DNA from: Opitutaceae bacterium
GTDB taxonomy: Bacteria; Verrucomicrobiota; Verrucomicrobiia; Opitutales; Opitutaceae
Length of the DNA stretch: 64,000 nucleotides
Direction: 5' to 3'
NCBI GenBank assembly: GCA_027482185.1
Contig: JAIXWF010000003.1
Coordinates: forward strand, 62,001-126,000
Made by a program: the position numbers and the translations under genes. Every line of letters begins with the position of its first letter. The stretch's first letter is position 1. The notes beneath the pieces were generated by a model. The model worked only from the letters and a program-made list of their open reading frames with translations. It made no database searches and was not told the origin of the DNA. This document shows positions 55,536 to 63,902 of this stretch, piece after piece.

Positions 55536-56423
55536 GTGGTCAAAAGTTTCCCGTCCCTGAAAATCCGTTACATCGTCAATCCCCGCTCCGGCCGCGCCGC
55601 CCGCGCCCGCGCCGCCGTCGAGCACTTCGCCGCCGGCCGCGGCGAAATCGTCGCCGCCACGACCGGCCCGCGTCACGCCACCGTCCTCGCGCAGGCGGCG
55701 ATCACGGAGGGCTGCGACGCCGTCGTGGCCGTCGGTGGCGACGGCACCATGAACGAAATCGCCACCGCCCTCGTCGGCACCGGCACGGCCCTCGGACTCG
55801 TGCCCTGCGGTTCCGGCAACGGCCTCGCCCGCCATCTCGGCTGTTACGGTTCGGTGGCCCACTCGCTCGCCGTCATCGCCGCGGGCCACACGCGCCGCAT
55901 CGACACGGGCCTCGCGGCTGGCAACCCGTTCTTCTGCGCCGCCGGTCTCGGCTTCGAGGCCGAAGTCGCTGATCGGTTCAACCGCCTCACGTCCCGCGGT
56001 TTTCTCCGCTACCTTTCCACCAGTCTCCGCGCGTTCCGCGAATTCCAGCCGCTGGCCTGCACCGTGACCCACGCCGACGGCACGACGTCCCTCGCCGCCT
56101 TCACCGTCGCCGTCGCCAACACCGACCAGTACGGCAACAACGCCCGCATCGCCCCCGGCGCCCGCTGCGACGACGGCCACATCAATCTCACCGCCGTCCC
56201 GCCGCTCCACGCTTTCAATTTGCTGCCGCTGGCCGTCCAACTCTTCGCCGGCACCCTCGGCCGCAATCCCCGCGTCGCCCGCTTCGCCGGCCCGGCGTTC
56301 ACCGTCCGCACCGGCAAACCGGGCCGCCTGCACACCGACGGCGAAGTCCACGACGTCGGTCCGGAAATCGAATTCCGCGTCCGCCCCGCCAGCCTGCTCG
56401 TGCTCGCCCCGCCGGAAGTTTAA
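55536..56423 (+). CDS. Diacylglycerol kinase-like lipid kinase
   Basis: 295 residues from a GTG at 55536. It has the catalytic motif AVGGDGTMNE and LVPCGSGNGLARHLG of the DAGK/YegS family, plus a C-terminal beta-sandwich with LHTDGEVHDVG. It phosphorylates a lipid or sphingoid-like substrate; the exact substrate is unknown. Its last 30 bases (from 56391) are partly duplicated at 56624-56641, together with the adjoining repeat. Confidence 0.9.
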   Translation: MVKSFPSLKIRYIVNPRSGRAARARAAVEHFAAGRGEIVAATTGPRHATVLAQAAITEGCDAVVAVGGDGTMNEIATALVGTGTALGLVPCGSGNGLARHLGCYGSVAHSLAVIAAGHTRRIDTGLAAGNPFFCAAGLGFEAEVADRFNRLTSRGFLRYLSTSLRAFREFQPLACTVTHADGTTSLAAFTVAVANTDQYGNNARIAPGARCDDGHINLTAVPPLHAFNLLPLAVQLFAGTLGRNPRVARFAGPAFTVRTGKPGRLHTDGEVHDVGPEIEFRVRPASLLVLAPPEV

Positions 56424-56588
56424 CCACAGAGGTCACGGAGAAAAACCGGAGGTTCACGGAGCGGAGCATCGGGATCGCGCGCCCCAAAAAACTCCTCGGA
56501 ACCAACGAAGGATTCCGTCCCGGACATCGCCTCCGTCTCCCTGCCTCCCTCCGCGACCTCTGTGCTCCCTCCGTGACCTCTGTGGTCA
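56423..56588. repeat. Imperfect palindromic repeat, family B copy 1
   Basis: The left arm starts ACCACAGAGGTCACGGAG and the right arm ends CTCCGTGACCTCTGTGGT, a near-perfect reverse complement. Between them is an inner segment containing GCATCGGGATCGCGCGCC. The same structure recurs at 56668-56833. Related single arms occur near 50-190, 455-545, 7680 and 16905. Confidence 0.8.
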
Positions 56589-56667
56589 AATCTTCTTCCC
56601 TTTCGTCGTTTTAAGCCCCAGCCAGCCTGCTCGTGCTCGCCTCTCCTCCGAACGCGACGGAGATTTA

Positions 56668-56833
56668 ACCACAGAGGCCACAGAGGAAAACCGGAGGTTC
56701 ACGGAGCGGAGCATCGGGATCGCGCGCCAAAGAAACTCCTCGGATCCAACGAAGGATTCCGTCCCGGACATCGCCTCCGTCTCTCTGCCTCCCTCCGCGA
56801 CCTCTGTGCTCCCTCCGTGACCTCTGTGGTCCA
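56668..56833. repeat. Imperfect palindromic repeat, family B copy 2
   Basis: Near-identical to 56423-56588, including the inner GGAGCATCGGGATCGCGCGCC-type segment. It is preceded by AGCCTGCTCGTGCTCGCC (56624-56641), which copies the 3' end of the lipid kinase gene (56391-56408). It therefore arose as a tandem duplication with a period of about 233-245 bases. Confidence 0.8.
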
Positions 56834-56854
56834 AGTTTCTTCCCTGACGTCGGT

Positions 56855-57772
56855 TCACGCCCCCGCCGCGGCCACCTCGTCGAACGCCACCGCCCGGTTG
56901 CGCCCGCGCTCCTTCGCCGCGTAGAGCGCCTTGTCCGCCGCCGCCACGAGGTCGGCCCCGGTGCCCGCGTGGATCGGCAGGAGCGCCACCCCCGCGCTGA
57001 TCGTCACTTTCAATTCGAGCGCAGTTCCGACCCGCACGGGCGCGGACGCAACGGCCGCACAGGCGCGTTGCGCGACTTCCAACGCCGCCTCCCGGGTGGT
57101 CTCCACCAGCACGATGGCGAATTCCTCGCCGCCGAACCGCGCGAGGCGGTCGACGTTGCGGACCTGTTTGCCGAGACTCCAGGCCACCTCGCGGAGGACA
57201 GCGTCGCCGACCGGATGCCCGTGCGTGTCGTTCACCGCTTTGAAATGGTCGATGTCGATCATCACCAGCCCGAGCGTATGCTCGAACCGCAGCGCGCGCT
57301 CGCGTTCGTCCGCCATGATGCGGTCGAACTCCCGCCGGTTCAGCAAACCCGTCAGCTGGTCCCGCGTCGCCAATTGCCGCAGCGCCTCGAGCGTTTCCCC
57401 GAGTTTCAACGCGTACCGCAGCGACCGCTCGATCGTGCGCGGCGTGATCTCGCCCTTCACCAGATAGTCGAGCGCGCCGGCGTTCATCGCCTCGATGTCG
57501 ACGCGGTCGGCCGTCTCCGCGGTCAAAAACACGATCGGCGTCCGGCAACCCGCGGCCACCGCCTCGCGGATCAATTGCAGGCCGTTGCGCGGGCCCAATT
57601 GGTAGTCGAGCAGACAGACGGCGTACTGGCCCGACATCAGACTTGCGAGGCCCTCCTCGTACGTCGCCGCCCACTCGAGTTCGTAAAGATCGGTCTGGAA
57701 ACTCCGGATATGCGCCTGCGTCAGCCGGAATTGGAGCCGGTCGTCGTCGATGAGCAGGATTTTGCGCGTCAC
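56855..57772 (-). CDS. Receiver-GGDEF diguanylate cyclase
   Basis: 305 residues from GTG 57772; another GTG at 57844 is possible. The receiver domain (ILLIDDDRLQF, phospho-Asp in VCLLDYQLGPRNG, Lys in YLVKGE) is followed by a GGDEF domain with the active-site variant RFGGEEFAIVL. The RNVD five residues before it is an I-site for c-di-GMP product inhibition. It makes c-di-GMP when its receiver is phosphorylated. No cognate kinase is adjacent. Repeats flank it on both sides. Confidence 0.93.
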   Translation of the reverse strand: MTRKILLIDDDRLQFRLTQAHIRSFQTDLYELEWAATYEEGLASLMSGQYAVCLLDYQLGPRNGLQLIREAVAAGCRTPIVFLTAETADRVDIEAMNAGALDYLVKGEITPRTIERSLRYALKLGETLEALRQLATRDQLTGLLNRREFDRIMADERERALRFEHTLGLVMIDIDHFKAVNDTHGHPVGDAVLREVAWSLGKQVRNVDRLARFGGEEFAIVLVETTREAALEVAQRACAAVASAPVRVGTALELKVTISAGVALLPIHAGTGADLVAAADKALYAAKERGRNRAVAFDEVAAAGA

Positions 57773-57892
57773 AACCGCCAAAAAGTTCACGCCTCCGCGT
57801 CCGGCAAGGGGAAACGCCAACCGCGCCGTACGGAATTTCCGCACGTAGCCTTCCCCGGCCCGAACCTACCTGACAAACGTCCGCCTATTCCG

Positions 57893-57950
57893 ATTTCCGG
57901 CCGCGGTATCCGGTATCCAAACTCCGGTTTCCGGTCTCCGAATTCCGGTT
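57893..57950. repeat. Short-period CCGGTTTCCGG repeats, family E
   Basis: Degenerate tandem words of the form ATTCCGGTTTCCGG / GGTATCC between the GGDEF gene and trpA. The same words occur at 58846-59009. The unit is about 7-14 bases and varies. No gene is encoded. Confidence 0.65.
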
Positions 57951-57953
57951 TTG

Positions 57954-58760
57954 TCACCCCGTCCGCTTCGTCCCCGCGCTCAGGTCGGCCGCGCGGGCCG
58001 CGATGGCCGCGACCAGCTTCGCCTTGTCGCCGAGGTTGTCGCGCACGCAGTTCACGAGCGCGGAACCGACGACGACGCCGTCCGCGTGCACCGCGACCTG
58101 CGCCACCTGCGCCCTCGTGCCGATGCCGAAGCCGACGACCATCGGCACCCTCGCCCGCGCACGGATCCGCGCCACGGCCTCGGGGATGTTGCCGGCGACC
58201 TGGTCGCGCACGCCCGTCACGCCTTCGCGCGACACGTAGTAGATGAAACCCGTCGTCACGCCCGCGATCACGGGGATGCGCTCGTCCGGCGTCGTCGGCG
58301 CCACAATGAACACCGTCTCCACGCCGTGCGTCCGGCACGCCGCCGCCACCTCGCCCGCTTCCTCGGGCGGCAGGTCGAGCGTCAAAATGCCGTCCACGCC
58401 CGCGGCCTTCGCGGCCCGCACGTAGGCGTCGACGCCGTTGGCGAACACGAGGTTGTAGTACGTGTAGAAAACGATCGGCGCCTGGCTGAATTCGCGGATG
58501 CGCTGCACGAGTTCGAAGACCCGCGCCGCCGTCATGCCGCTCTCGAGGGCGCGCTGGGCCGCGAGCTGGTTCGTCAACCCGTCCGCCAGCGGATCGGAAA
58601 ACGGCACGCCCAGTTCGAGCACATCCACGCCGTTGGCGAGCAGCGCGCGGCAGACCTCGAGCGAGGTGTCGAAGTCCGGATCGCCGGCGCACACATAGGC
58701 GACAAACGCCGCGCGGTTCTCCGCCCGGGCCCGGGCAAACGTGGTCTGAAGTCGGGACAT
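57954..58760 (-). CDS. trpA: Tryptophan synthase alpha chain
   Basis: 268 residues from ATG 58760 (MSRLQTTFARARAENRAAF). The catalytic Glu lies in LELGVPFSDPLADG and the Asp in GILTLDLPPEE. GIGTRAQV and GVVVGSALV are the phosphate-binding part. It cleaves indole-3-glycerol phosphate to indole and glyceraldehyde-3-phosphate. trpB is not in the window, so trpA is unlinked from the other trp genes here. Repeats lie on both sides. Confidence 0.95.
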   Translation of the reverse strand: MSRLQTTFARARAENRAAFVAYVCAGDPDFDTSLEVCRALLANGVDVLELGVPFSDPLADGLTNQLAAQRALESGMTAARVFELVQRIREFSQAPIVFYTYYNLVFANGVDAYVRAAKAAGVDGILTLDLPPEEAGEVAAACRTHGVETVFIVAPTTPDERIPVIAGVTTGFIYYVSREGVTGVRDQVAGNIPEAVARIRARARVPMVVGFGIGTRAQVAQVAVHADGVVVGSALVNCVRDNLGDKAKLVAAIAARAADLSAGTKRTG

Positions 58761-59013
58761 GGAACCGTCACCTTGGCCGCATTCCCGCCCGGAAGGCACG
58801 CCAATTTTCCGCGCCCCGGCCGCGATCCTAGCGGATCGCCGCAGACCGGAATGCGGAGACCGGAAACCGGAGACCCAACAATATCCGACGCAGCGCAGCC
58901 ACCTGCCTGATTCCGGTTTCCGGTTTCCGCATTCCGGTTTCGGACCTCCGCATTCCGGTCTCCGGTTTTGAATCTCCGGTTTCCGGTTTCCGCATTCCGG
59001 TTTCCAAAATGGG
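58761..59013. repeat. Family E repeats between trpA and EEP-family gene
   Basis: From 58846 to 59009 the sequence is a string of CCGGTTTCC, GCATTCCGG, GGAGACCGGAAACCGG words. Those before about 58880 are partly inverse to those after 58910, so the block can fold on itself. No gene is seen. It is the leader of trpA on the minus strand. Confidence 0.65.
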
Positions 59014-59784
59014 CTATATCTCAAACTCGATCACCACCGGCAGATGGTCCGACAGCATCGTCTTCACGATCTCGCATTTCACGTGCCGGCAGCTGGCCGG
59101 GAGGAAAATGAAATCGAGCGCGCGTTGCGGCAGCGGCGAGGGAAAGGTCCGCCCGCCCACGGGGTACAGCTGGTAGTCGCCGTAATCGGACAAATGGCTC
59201 AGCAGCGACGCCGTCGCGTCGTCGCGCGTCCCCGGATTGTTGAAGTCGCCGCAGATGATCGGCGGCAGCGCCCAATGCTGCCGGTGCATCCGGTGCTTTT
59301 CCCGCAGCCACGTCAGCAGCCGTTCCAATTGCAGCAGGCGTTGCCCGCGCGAGCCGAAGTGCAGGTGCAGGTTCACGAGCGGCACCACCTTCCCGCCCAG
59401 CTCGAGCTCGACGTAGAGGAAGCCCTTTTCGCCGAGCCGCTTTTGCCCGAACACGACCGTCTCCGCCGCGCGGATGTCGAGGTGCGAGAGGACGGCATTG
59501 CCGTAGGAAAGATTGATCAGGCCGGTGCGCCGGTTGTTGATCCCGAAGACCGTGTGCGGAAACCGCGCGTGCACGCGCAGGTAATCGAGATGGTCGAAGT
59601 TCCCCGCCCAGCTCGAGCGCTCGTCGATTTCCTGCAAGGCCACGACGTCCGGTTTCAACTGCTCCAGCAACGCCGCGATCTTGCGCAGATTGATCCGCAG
59701 CTTGCGCTGGCTGGTGAGTCCCTGGATCGGATTCAGCCCGCGCCCGTGCGCGATGTTGAAGGTGACCAGACGAAGACGCGCCAT
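59014..59784 (-). CDS. Endonuclease/exonuclease/phosphatase family protein
   Basis: 256 residues from ATG 59784 (ARLRLVTFNIAHGRG). Catalytic motifs of the EEP superfamily are present: Asn in TFNIAHG, Glu in VVALQEIDERS, the Asp-Asn pair in ICGDFNNPG, and SDHLPVVIEF at the end. It is a Mg-dependent phosphodiesterase; nuclease, lipid phosphatase or another activity cannot be decided. There is no signal peptide from this start. Confidence 0.88.
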   Translation of the reverse strand: MARLRLVTFNIAHGRGLNPIQGLTSQRKLRINLRKIAALLEQLKPDVVALQEIDERSSWAGNFDHLDYLRVHARFPHTVFGINNRRTGLINLSYGNAVLSHLDIRAAETVVFGQKRLGEKGFLYVELELGGKVVPLVNLHLHFGSRGQRLLQLERLLTWLREKHRMHRQHWALPPIICGDFNNPGTRDDATASLLSHLSDYGDYQLYPVGGRTFPSPLPQRALDFIFLPASCRHVKCEIVKTMLSDHLPVVIEFEI

Positions 59785-60494
59785 GTTGGTCCCACGACCT
59801 TGCCCGCCCCCGCGGTGAACACCAAACCCAAAGATTGGAACCACGGATGCACACGTGCGGGCACTGATTCGGCAGGAATCCGGAAGCTTTGGCTTCTCCG
59901 ACATCAGTGAGCATCAGTGAAAATCAGTGGTTCACAGTCCGAGAACTCCGAACCCCAAACTCCAAACCCCGAACCTCAACCCCGAGGAGACTTAACCACT
60001 GATGCACACTGATGGGCACTTAATCGGAAGGAATCCGGAGGCTGTGGTTTTTCCGCGCTCAGCGAACATCAGCGAAAATCAGTGTTTCACGGTTTGGAAA
60101 CTCCGAACCCCGAACTCCAAACCCAAAACTTAGGTAACCACTGATCAACACTCATGGACACTTAATCGGAAGGAATCCGGAGGCTTTGGCTTCTCCGGCA
60201 TCAGTGCACATCAGTGAAAATCAGTGGTTCACCTTTCGAGAACTCCGAACTCCGAACCCCAAACTTAGGTAACCACTGATCAACACTCATGGACACTTAA
60301 TCGGAGGGAATCCGAAGGCTTTGGCTTCTTCCGGATCAGTGCACATCAGTGAACATCAGTGGTTCACCTTTCGAGAACTCCGAACCCCGAACCCAAAACC
60401 CCAAACTCCGCCCCCCCGAACCGCGCGCCCCGCGCCCGCCGCCTCCCCCGTTGACCTCCCGTCCCGCCTGCCCCCAACGTCGCGCCTCCCCGCC
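59785..60494. repeat. Block of four related palindromic units, family D
   Basis: Four units of about 135-148 bases lie at about 59837-59983, 59984-60130, 60131-60266 and 60267-60408. Each begins with an ACCACTGAT...CACT(G/C)ATG arm, has a core TTAATCGGAAGGAATCCGG (degenerate in unit 1), and ends with an inverse arm ATCAGTGAAAATCAGTGGTTCAC. A short run of CCGAACCCCAAACTCC words follows each one. Units 3 and 4 are the most alike. Frames crossing this block are repeat-derived. The oxidoreductase gene starts just after it. Confidence 0.85.
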
Positions 60495-62141
60495 ATGAAA
60501 TCCCCGCTTCGCCGCGCCGCGCTCGCGGCCGCCGTCCTTGTTTCCTCGCTGCTCCCCGGCCTCGCCGCCGCGCCCGCCGCCGCGCCGACCTCCCCGAATC
60601 CCGGCCTGCGCCACTACTATCCCGTCCCGCCGCTGACGAATCCGCAAACAATCACCGTCGACCTCTGCGTCTACGGCGGCACGCCCGGCGGCGTCGGCGC
60701 CGCCGTCCAGGCCCGCCGCATGGGGAAGACCGCCGTGCTCGCCGTCTTCCGCCGCCACGTCGGCGGCCTGACCGCCGCCGGCCTCACCGCCGTCGATCTT
60801 GGCAAAAAAGAATCCATCGGCGGCATGGCCGCAGAGTTTCTCGACCGCATGGGCAAGTGGAGCGGGTTCCGCGCCGCCGACGCGGAGAACACCTTCCGCG
60901 CCATGCTCGCCGAGGCCGGCGTGCCCGTGCTCTTCGAACACCGCCTCAAGTCCGTCGAGAAAACCGGCAACCGCATCCGCGCCCTCATCTTCGAAAACGG
61001 CCAGCGCATCGAAGCCAAGATGTTCGTCGACGCCACCTACGAGGGCGACCTCTTCGCCCGCGCCGGCGTTTCCTACCACGTCGGCCGCGAGGGCAACGCG
61101 ACCTACGGCGAGGCCTTCAACGGCTACTTCATCGCCGACAAGCACCAGTTCCGTTTCCCGGTCGATCCGTACCGCGAAAAGGGCAACCCCGCCAGCGGCC
61201 TGCTCCCCGGCATCGACCCCAACCCGCCCCGTCCGCGCGGCTCCGGCGACAAAGAAGTCCAGGCCTACAATTTCCGCATGTGGCTCGTCGCCGCCGCCGA
61301 TGGCCGCCCCTACCCCAAACCCGCCGGCTACGACCGCGACGCCTACGCGCTCCTCGAACGCTACCTCACCAGCGCGCCGCCCGGCTTCGTCTGGGATTTC
61401 ACCTACCGCCACGGCCCGATCAAATTGAACCTCGGCGACTGCAACAACGCCGGCCCCGTCTCCACCGACTTCATCGGCGCCAGCAAGGAATGGCCCGAAG
61501 CCGACTACGCGAAACGCGAGCAGATCTTCCAGGCCCACGTCACCTACCAGCAAGGCATGATGTGGTACCTCGCCAACGACCCCGCCGTGCCCGCGGCCGT
61601 GCAGGCCGTGCCGCGCAAATTCGGCCTGCCGCGCGACCAATTCGAGGAAACCGCCGGGTGGCCCCACGAACTCTACGTGCGCGAAGGGCGCCGGATGATT
61701 TCCGACTACGTCATGACGGAGCACAACTGCACCGGCAAAGTCGTGGCCCCCGACAGCGTCGGGCTCGCCAGCTACACGATGGATTCGCACCACACCTCGC
61801 GCGTAGTAGTCGACGGCGTCGTGAAGGCCGAAGGCAACGTCGAGGAGCGCACCCCGCAGCCGTACCCCGTGAGCTACCGCGCGATCGTCCCGAAGGAATC
61901 CGAGTGCGCCAACCTCCTCGTGCCGGTGTCGGTCTCGAGCTCGCACATGGCCTTCGGCAGCATCCGCATGGAGCCCGTGTTCCTCCTCCTGGGCCAAAGC
62001 GCCGCCACCGCCGCGTCCCTCGCGATCGACGCCAACGTCCCCGTGCAAAAAGTCGACTACCCCACCCTCCGCACCCGCCTCCTGCAGGACAAACAGATCC
62101 TCGCCTGGACCCCGCCCCCCGCCCCTCCCGCGAAGAAGTAA
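60495..62141 (+). CDS. Secreted FAD-dependent oxidoreductase
   Basis: 548 residues from ATG 60495; the frame is open upstream through the repeats. A signal peptide (LRRAALAAAVLVSSLLPGLAA) is followed by a dinucleotide-binding motif in a variant form, VYGGTPGGVGAAVQARRMG. FVDATYEGDLFARAGV and SVSSSHMAFGSIRMEP are typical of the FAD-dependent oxidoreductases often labelled xanthan-lyase-like in Planctomycetes and Verrucomicrobia. It probably acts on carbohydrates in the periplasm; the substrate is unknown. Confidence 0.9.
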   Translation: MKSPLRRAALAAAVLVSSLLPGLAAAPAAAPTSPNPGLRHYYPVPPLTNPQTITVDLCVYGGTPGGVGAAVQARRMGKTAVLAVFRRHVGGLTAAGLTAVDLGKKESIGGMAAEFLDRMGKWSGFRAADAENTFRAMLAEAGVPVLFEHRLKSVEKTGNRIRALIFENGQRIEAKMFVDATYEGDLFARAGVSYHVGREGNATYGEAFNGYFIADKHQFRFPVDPYREKGNPASGLLPGIDPNPPRPRGSGDKEVQAYNFRMWLVAAADGRPYPKPAGYDRDAYALLERYLTSAPPGFVWDFTYRHGPIKLNLGDCNNAGPVSTDFIGASKEWPEADYAKREQIFQAHVTYQQGMMWYLANDPAVPAAVQAVPRKFGLPRDQFEETAGWPHELYVREGRRMISDYVMTEHNCTGKVVAPDSVGLASYTMDSHHTSRVVVDGVVKAEGNVEERTPQPYPVSYRAIVPKESECANLLVPVSVSSSHMAFGSIRMEPVFLLLGQSAATAASLAIDANVPVQKVDYPTLRTRLLQDKQILAWTPPPAPPAKK

Positions 62142-62183
62142 GCCCCGCCGCTGGCCCAACTCCAAACTCCGAACCCCAAACTC

Positions 62184-62212
62184 CCCTGTGTCGCGCCGAG
62201 CGCGACACAGGG
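62184..62212. terminator. Perfect GC hairpin after the oxidoreductase gene
   Basis: CCCTGTGTCGCGC, loop CGA, GCGCGACACAGGG: a 13-bp perfect stem 43 bases after the stop codon. No T-run follows, so termination activity is likely but not certain. CCAAACTCCGAACCCC words of the dispersed repeat family lie just before it (62158-62183). Confidence 0.6.
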
Positions 62213-62260
62213 ATTGACAGCCGCAAACCCGTTCGCGAACGTCCGCGTCCCTCACTTTAC

Positions 62261-62338
62261 GGCGGTCATAGCTCAGTTGGTTAGAGCACAAGATTGTGGA
62301 TCTTGGGGTCGCGGGTTCGAGTCCCGTTGGCCGCCCCA
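62261..62338 (+). tRNA. tRNA-His (anticodon GTG)
   Basis: The acceptor GCGGTCA pairs with TGGCCGC. An extra G at 62261 opposite C73 gives the G-1 identity element of tRNA-His. The D-arm is GCTC/GAGC, the anticodon loop TTGTGGA in stem CAAGA/TCTTG, and the T-arm GCGGG-TTCGAGT-CCCGT. CCA is encoded at 62336-62338. An integrase gene starts 72 bases downstream, so this tRNA is probably the attachment site of a second element. Confidence 0.97.
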
Positions 62339-62341
62339 TCT

Positions 62342-62364
62342 AACTCTCACGAAATGTGAAAGTT
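62342..62364. terminator. Inverted repeat after tRNA-His
   Basis: AACTCTCAC and GTGAAAGTT form a 9-bp stem with one mismatch and a GAAAT loop. It lies four bases after the tRNA end. It may terminate the tRNA transcript or be part of the recombination site. Confidence 0.5.
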
Positions 62365-62380
62365 ACGATTAAGTCGAAGC

Positions 62381-62407
62381 TAGGTTGCCAGTTGACGTGG
62401 CAACCTA
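62381..62407. promoter_or_regulatory. Perfect 10-bp inverted repeat before integrase start
   Basis: TAGGTTGCCA (62381-62390) and TGGCAACCTA (62398-62407) are exact reverse complements with seven bases between. The repeat ends three bases before the integrase ATG at 62411. It could be an operator or an RNA hairpin hiding the ribosome binding site; either would repress integrase production. Confidence 0.65.
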
Positions 62408-62410
62408 CTC

Positions 62411-63622
62411 ATGAATCAGACAGGGTTCGCCGTCAGCAAGTTCGTTAATCGAAACGGGATCATCTCTTGGCGCGTTGCCGGATGGCTCCACGGAGTTCGC
62501 ATCCGGAAGAACTTCAAAACGCGGGAGGAAGCAGGGGCCGAAAAGTCCGCGCTTGAAATGAAAGCGCTCCATGCGGAATCCGGCCTCCGGGCTGCCGCTA
62601 CGAGCCTAAGCAACGAACAGCTTCGCGAAGCCGAAGCCGTGTACCGGCGCCTCGAGGGCCGCACCCGTTCATTGGCCTTCTATCTGGATTTCGCCCTGAG
62701 CAACTACCGCGATCCGGCGCAGGACATGCCGGTGGCAGACGCCACCCGGGAGTACCTTGCGCTGCGGCAAGCGGACCACGAACAGGGTCACCTATCGCAT
62801 CGCCAGTTCACTTCTTTTCGCTGCGAGTTCCGCGCCCTCAATGTCGCCTTTGCCGGCAAGACGGTCTCGGAACTCACGGCCGCCGCACTCACGGAGTTCT
62901 TCAAGCGCGGAAATGCGTCGCGAAAAACCTACAACAACCGCCGCGGTCTGCTGAGCGCCTTCCTCAAGTACGGCGTGCTGAAGGATTGGGTGGCGGAAAA
63001 CGTGATCGTCAAAGTGCCCCATTTCCGCGGAGTGGGGCATCGGCGCGGCTCGGCGCCGACGCTGAACGCAAAGCAATGCGCCGACATCATGACCTGGGCG
63101 GAGGAGAACCACGGCGGGGCGCTCGTTCCGTTCATCGCCCTGTGCCTGTTCGCGGGCATCCGGCCCGACCTTTACGAAGGCGAAATTTCCAAACTGAAAG
63201 CCGCGGACGTGCGGCTGGATACGGGCGTGATCCTGATCGAGCCCGACGTCTCGAAAGTTCGGATGAAGCGCAGTGTCGCGATCCAACCCAATCTGGCGGC
63301 TTGGCTGCGCGCCTACCCGCTCGATCAATTCCCGATCATGCCGCGAGGATTTCGGCGGCTGCGGCTCAAATTCCGCAAGCAATTCGACCTGTCGCACGAC
63401 ATCCTCCGGCACACCTTTATTTCGATGCACGTCGGAAAGTATCGCTCGCTCGGGGAAGCCGCCCTGCAGGCCGGCAATTCCGAGAGCATCATCCGCAAGC
63501 ACTACCTCGACCTGAAGAGCACCGCGGAGGCGGAGGAATTCTTCGGCATCATGCCGCAACGTAGCGCCGCACCCGAAGCCGCTCCCCTCGCTGCCGCTCA
63601 GACGGTTGACGTCGCCGCCTAA
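62411..63622 (+). CDS. Integrase of a second element at tRNA-His
   Basis: 403 residues, tyrosine recombinase fold. An arm-like N-terminal domain (FVNRNGIISWRVAGWLHGVR) is followed by a core-binding domain (about 105-200) and the catalytic domain. Arg251 (FAGIRPDLYEGEI), a Lys near 282-286 (VSKVRMK), Arg333 (HDILRHTFIS) and Tyr365 (RKHYLD) are visible. The position three before Arg333 is Asp, with His one earlier, and the second His site reads Asn356 (AGNSES). I recall similar variants in Verrucomicrobia integrases. It lies beside tRNA-His, pointing into the putative element. Confidence 0.92.
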   Translation: MNQTGFAVSKFVNRNGIISWRVAGWLHGVRIRKNFKTREEAGAEKSALEMKALHAESGLRAAATSLSNEQLREAEAVYRRLEGRTRSLAFYLDFALSNYRDPAQDMPVADATREYLALRQADHEQGHLSHRQFTSFRCEFRALNVAFAGKTVSELTAAALTEFFKRGNASRKTYNNRRGLLSAFLKYGVLKDWVAENVIVKVPHFRGVGHRRGSAPTLNAKQCADIMTWAEENHGGALVPFIALCLFAGIRPDLYEGEISKLKAADVRLDTGVILIEPDVSKVRMKRSVAIQPNLAAWLRAYPLDQFPIMPRGFRRLRLKFRKQFDLSHDILRHTFISMHVGKYRSLGEAALQAGNSESIIRKHYLDLKSTAEAEEFFGIMPQRSAAPEAAPLAAAQTVDVAA

Positions 63623-63624
63623 CC

Positions 63625-63855
63625 ATGAACTCGAACCTTTCTTCTTCTCCCGGCCGGAGCCAGCTCATCGACATCGTCGCCCTGCGCACCTGCGGCATCT
63701 TCCCCGTCGGCAAAGAACCGTCGATCCGAACCCTGCGCCAGTGGACGAAGCTGCGCCGCATCCCGCACCACAAGGTCGGCCACTTCGTCTATTTCGACGC
63801 CACCGAGGTCGACATTCACATCCGCACGAAACTCAAGGTGCCCGCCCGCGGCTGA
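63625..63855 (+). CDS. Small helix-turn-helix-like protein
   Basis: 76 residues, starting two bases after the integrase stop codon, so cotranscribed. The middle (EPSIRTLRQWTKLRRIPHHKVGHF with a following VYFDATEVD) has the look of an excisionase or MerR-type DNA-binding domain: a recognition helix, then a basic wing, then a strand. The N-terminus is Ser-rich. It probably acts as directionality factor for the integrase. No close family can be named. Confidence 0.7.
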   Translation: MNSNLSSSPGRSQLIDIVALRTCGIFPVGKEPSIRTLRQWTKLRRIPHHKVGHFVYFDATEVDIHIRTKLKVPARG

Positions 63856-63878
63856 GCGGGCGAAGGCCCAATCCGGCG

Positions 63879-63902
63879 CGGGGCCGATCCGCCCCGCGCC
63901 GC
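63879..63902. terminator. GC-rich hairpin between convergent genes
   Basis: GGCGCGGGGC and GCCCCGCGCC form a near-perfect stem with a loop around CGATCC. It lies between the small DNA-binding protein and an oppositely oriented partial gene. There is no strong T-run, so terminator function is likely only by position. Confidence 0.5.

Noticed and set aside
59837-60408. CRISPR array
   Set aside because: Four units were considered, but repeats are long and divergent, there are no unique 30-40-base spacers, and no cas genes are in the window.
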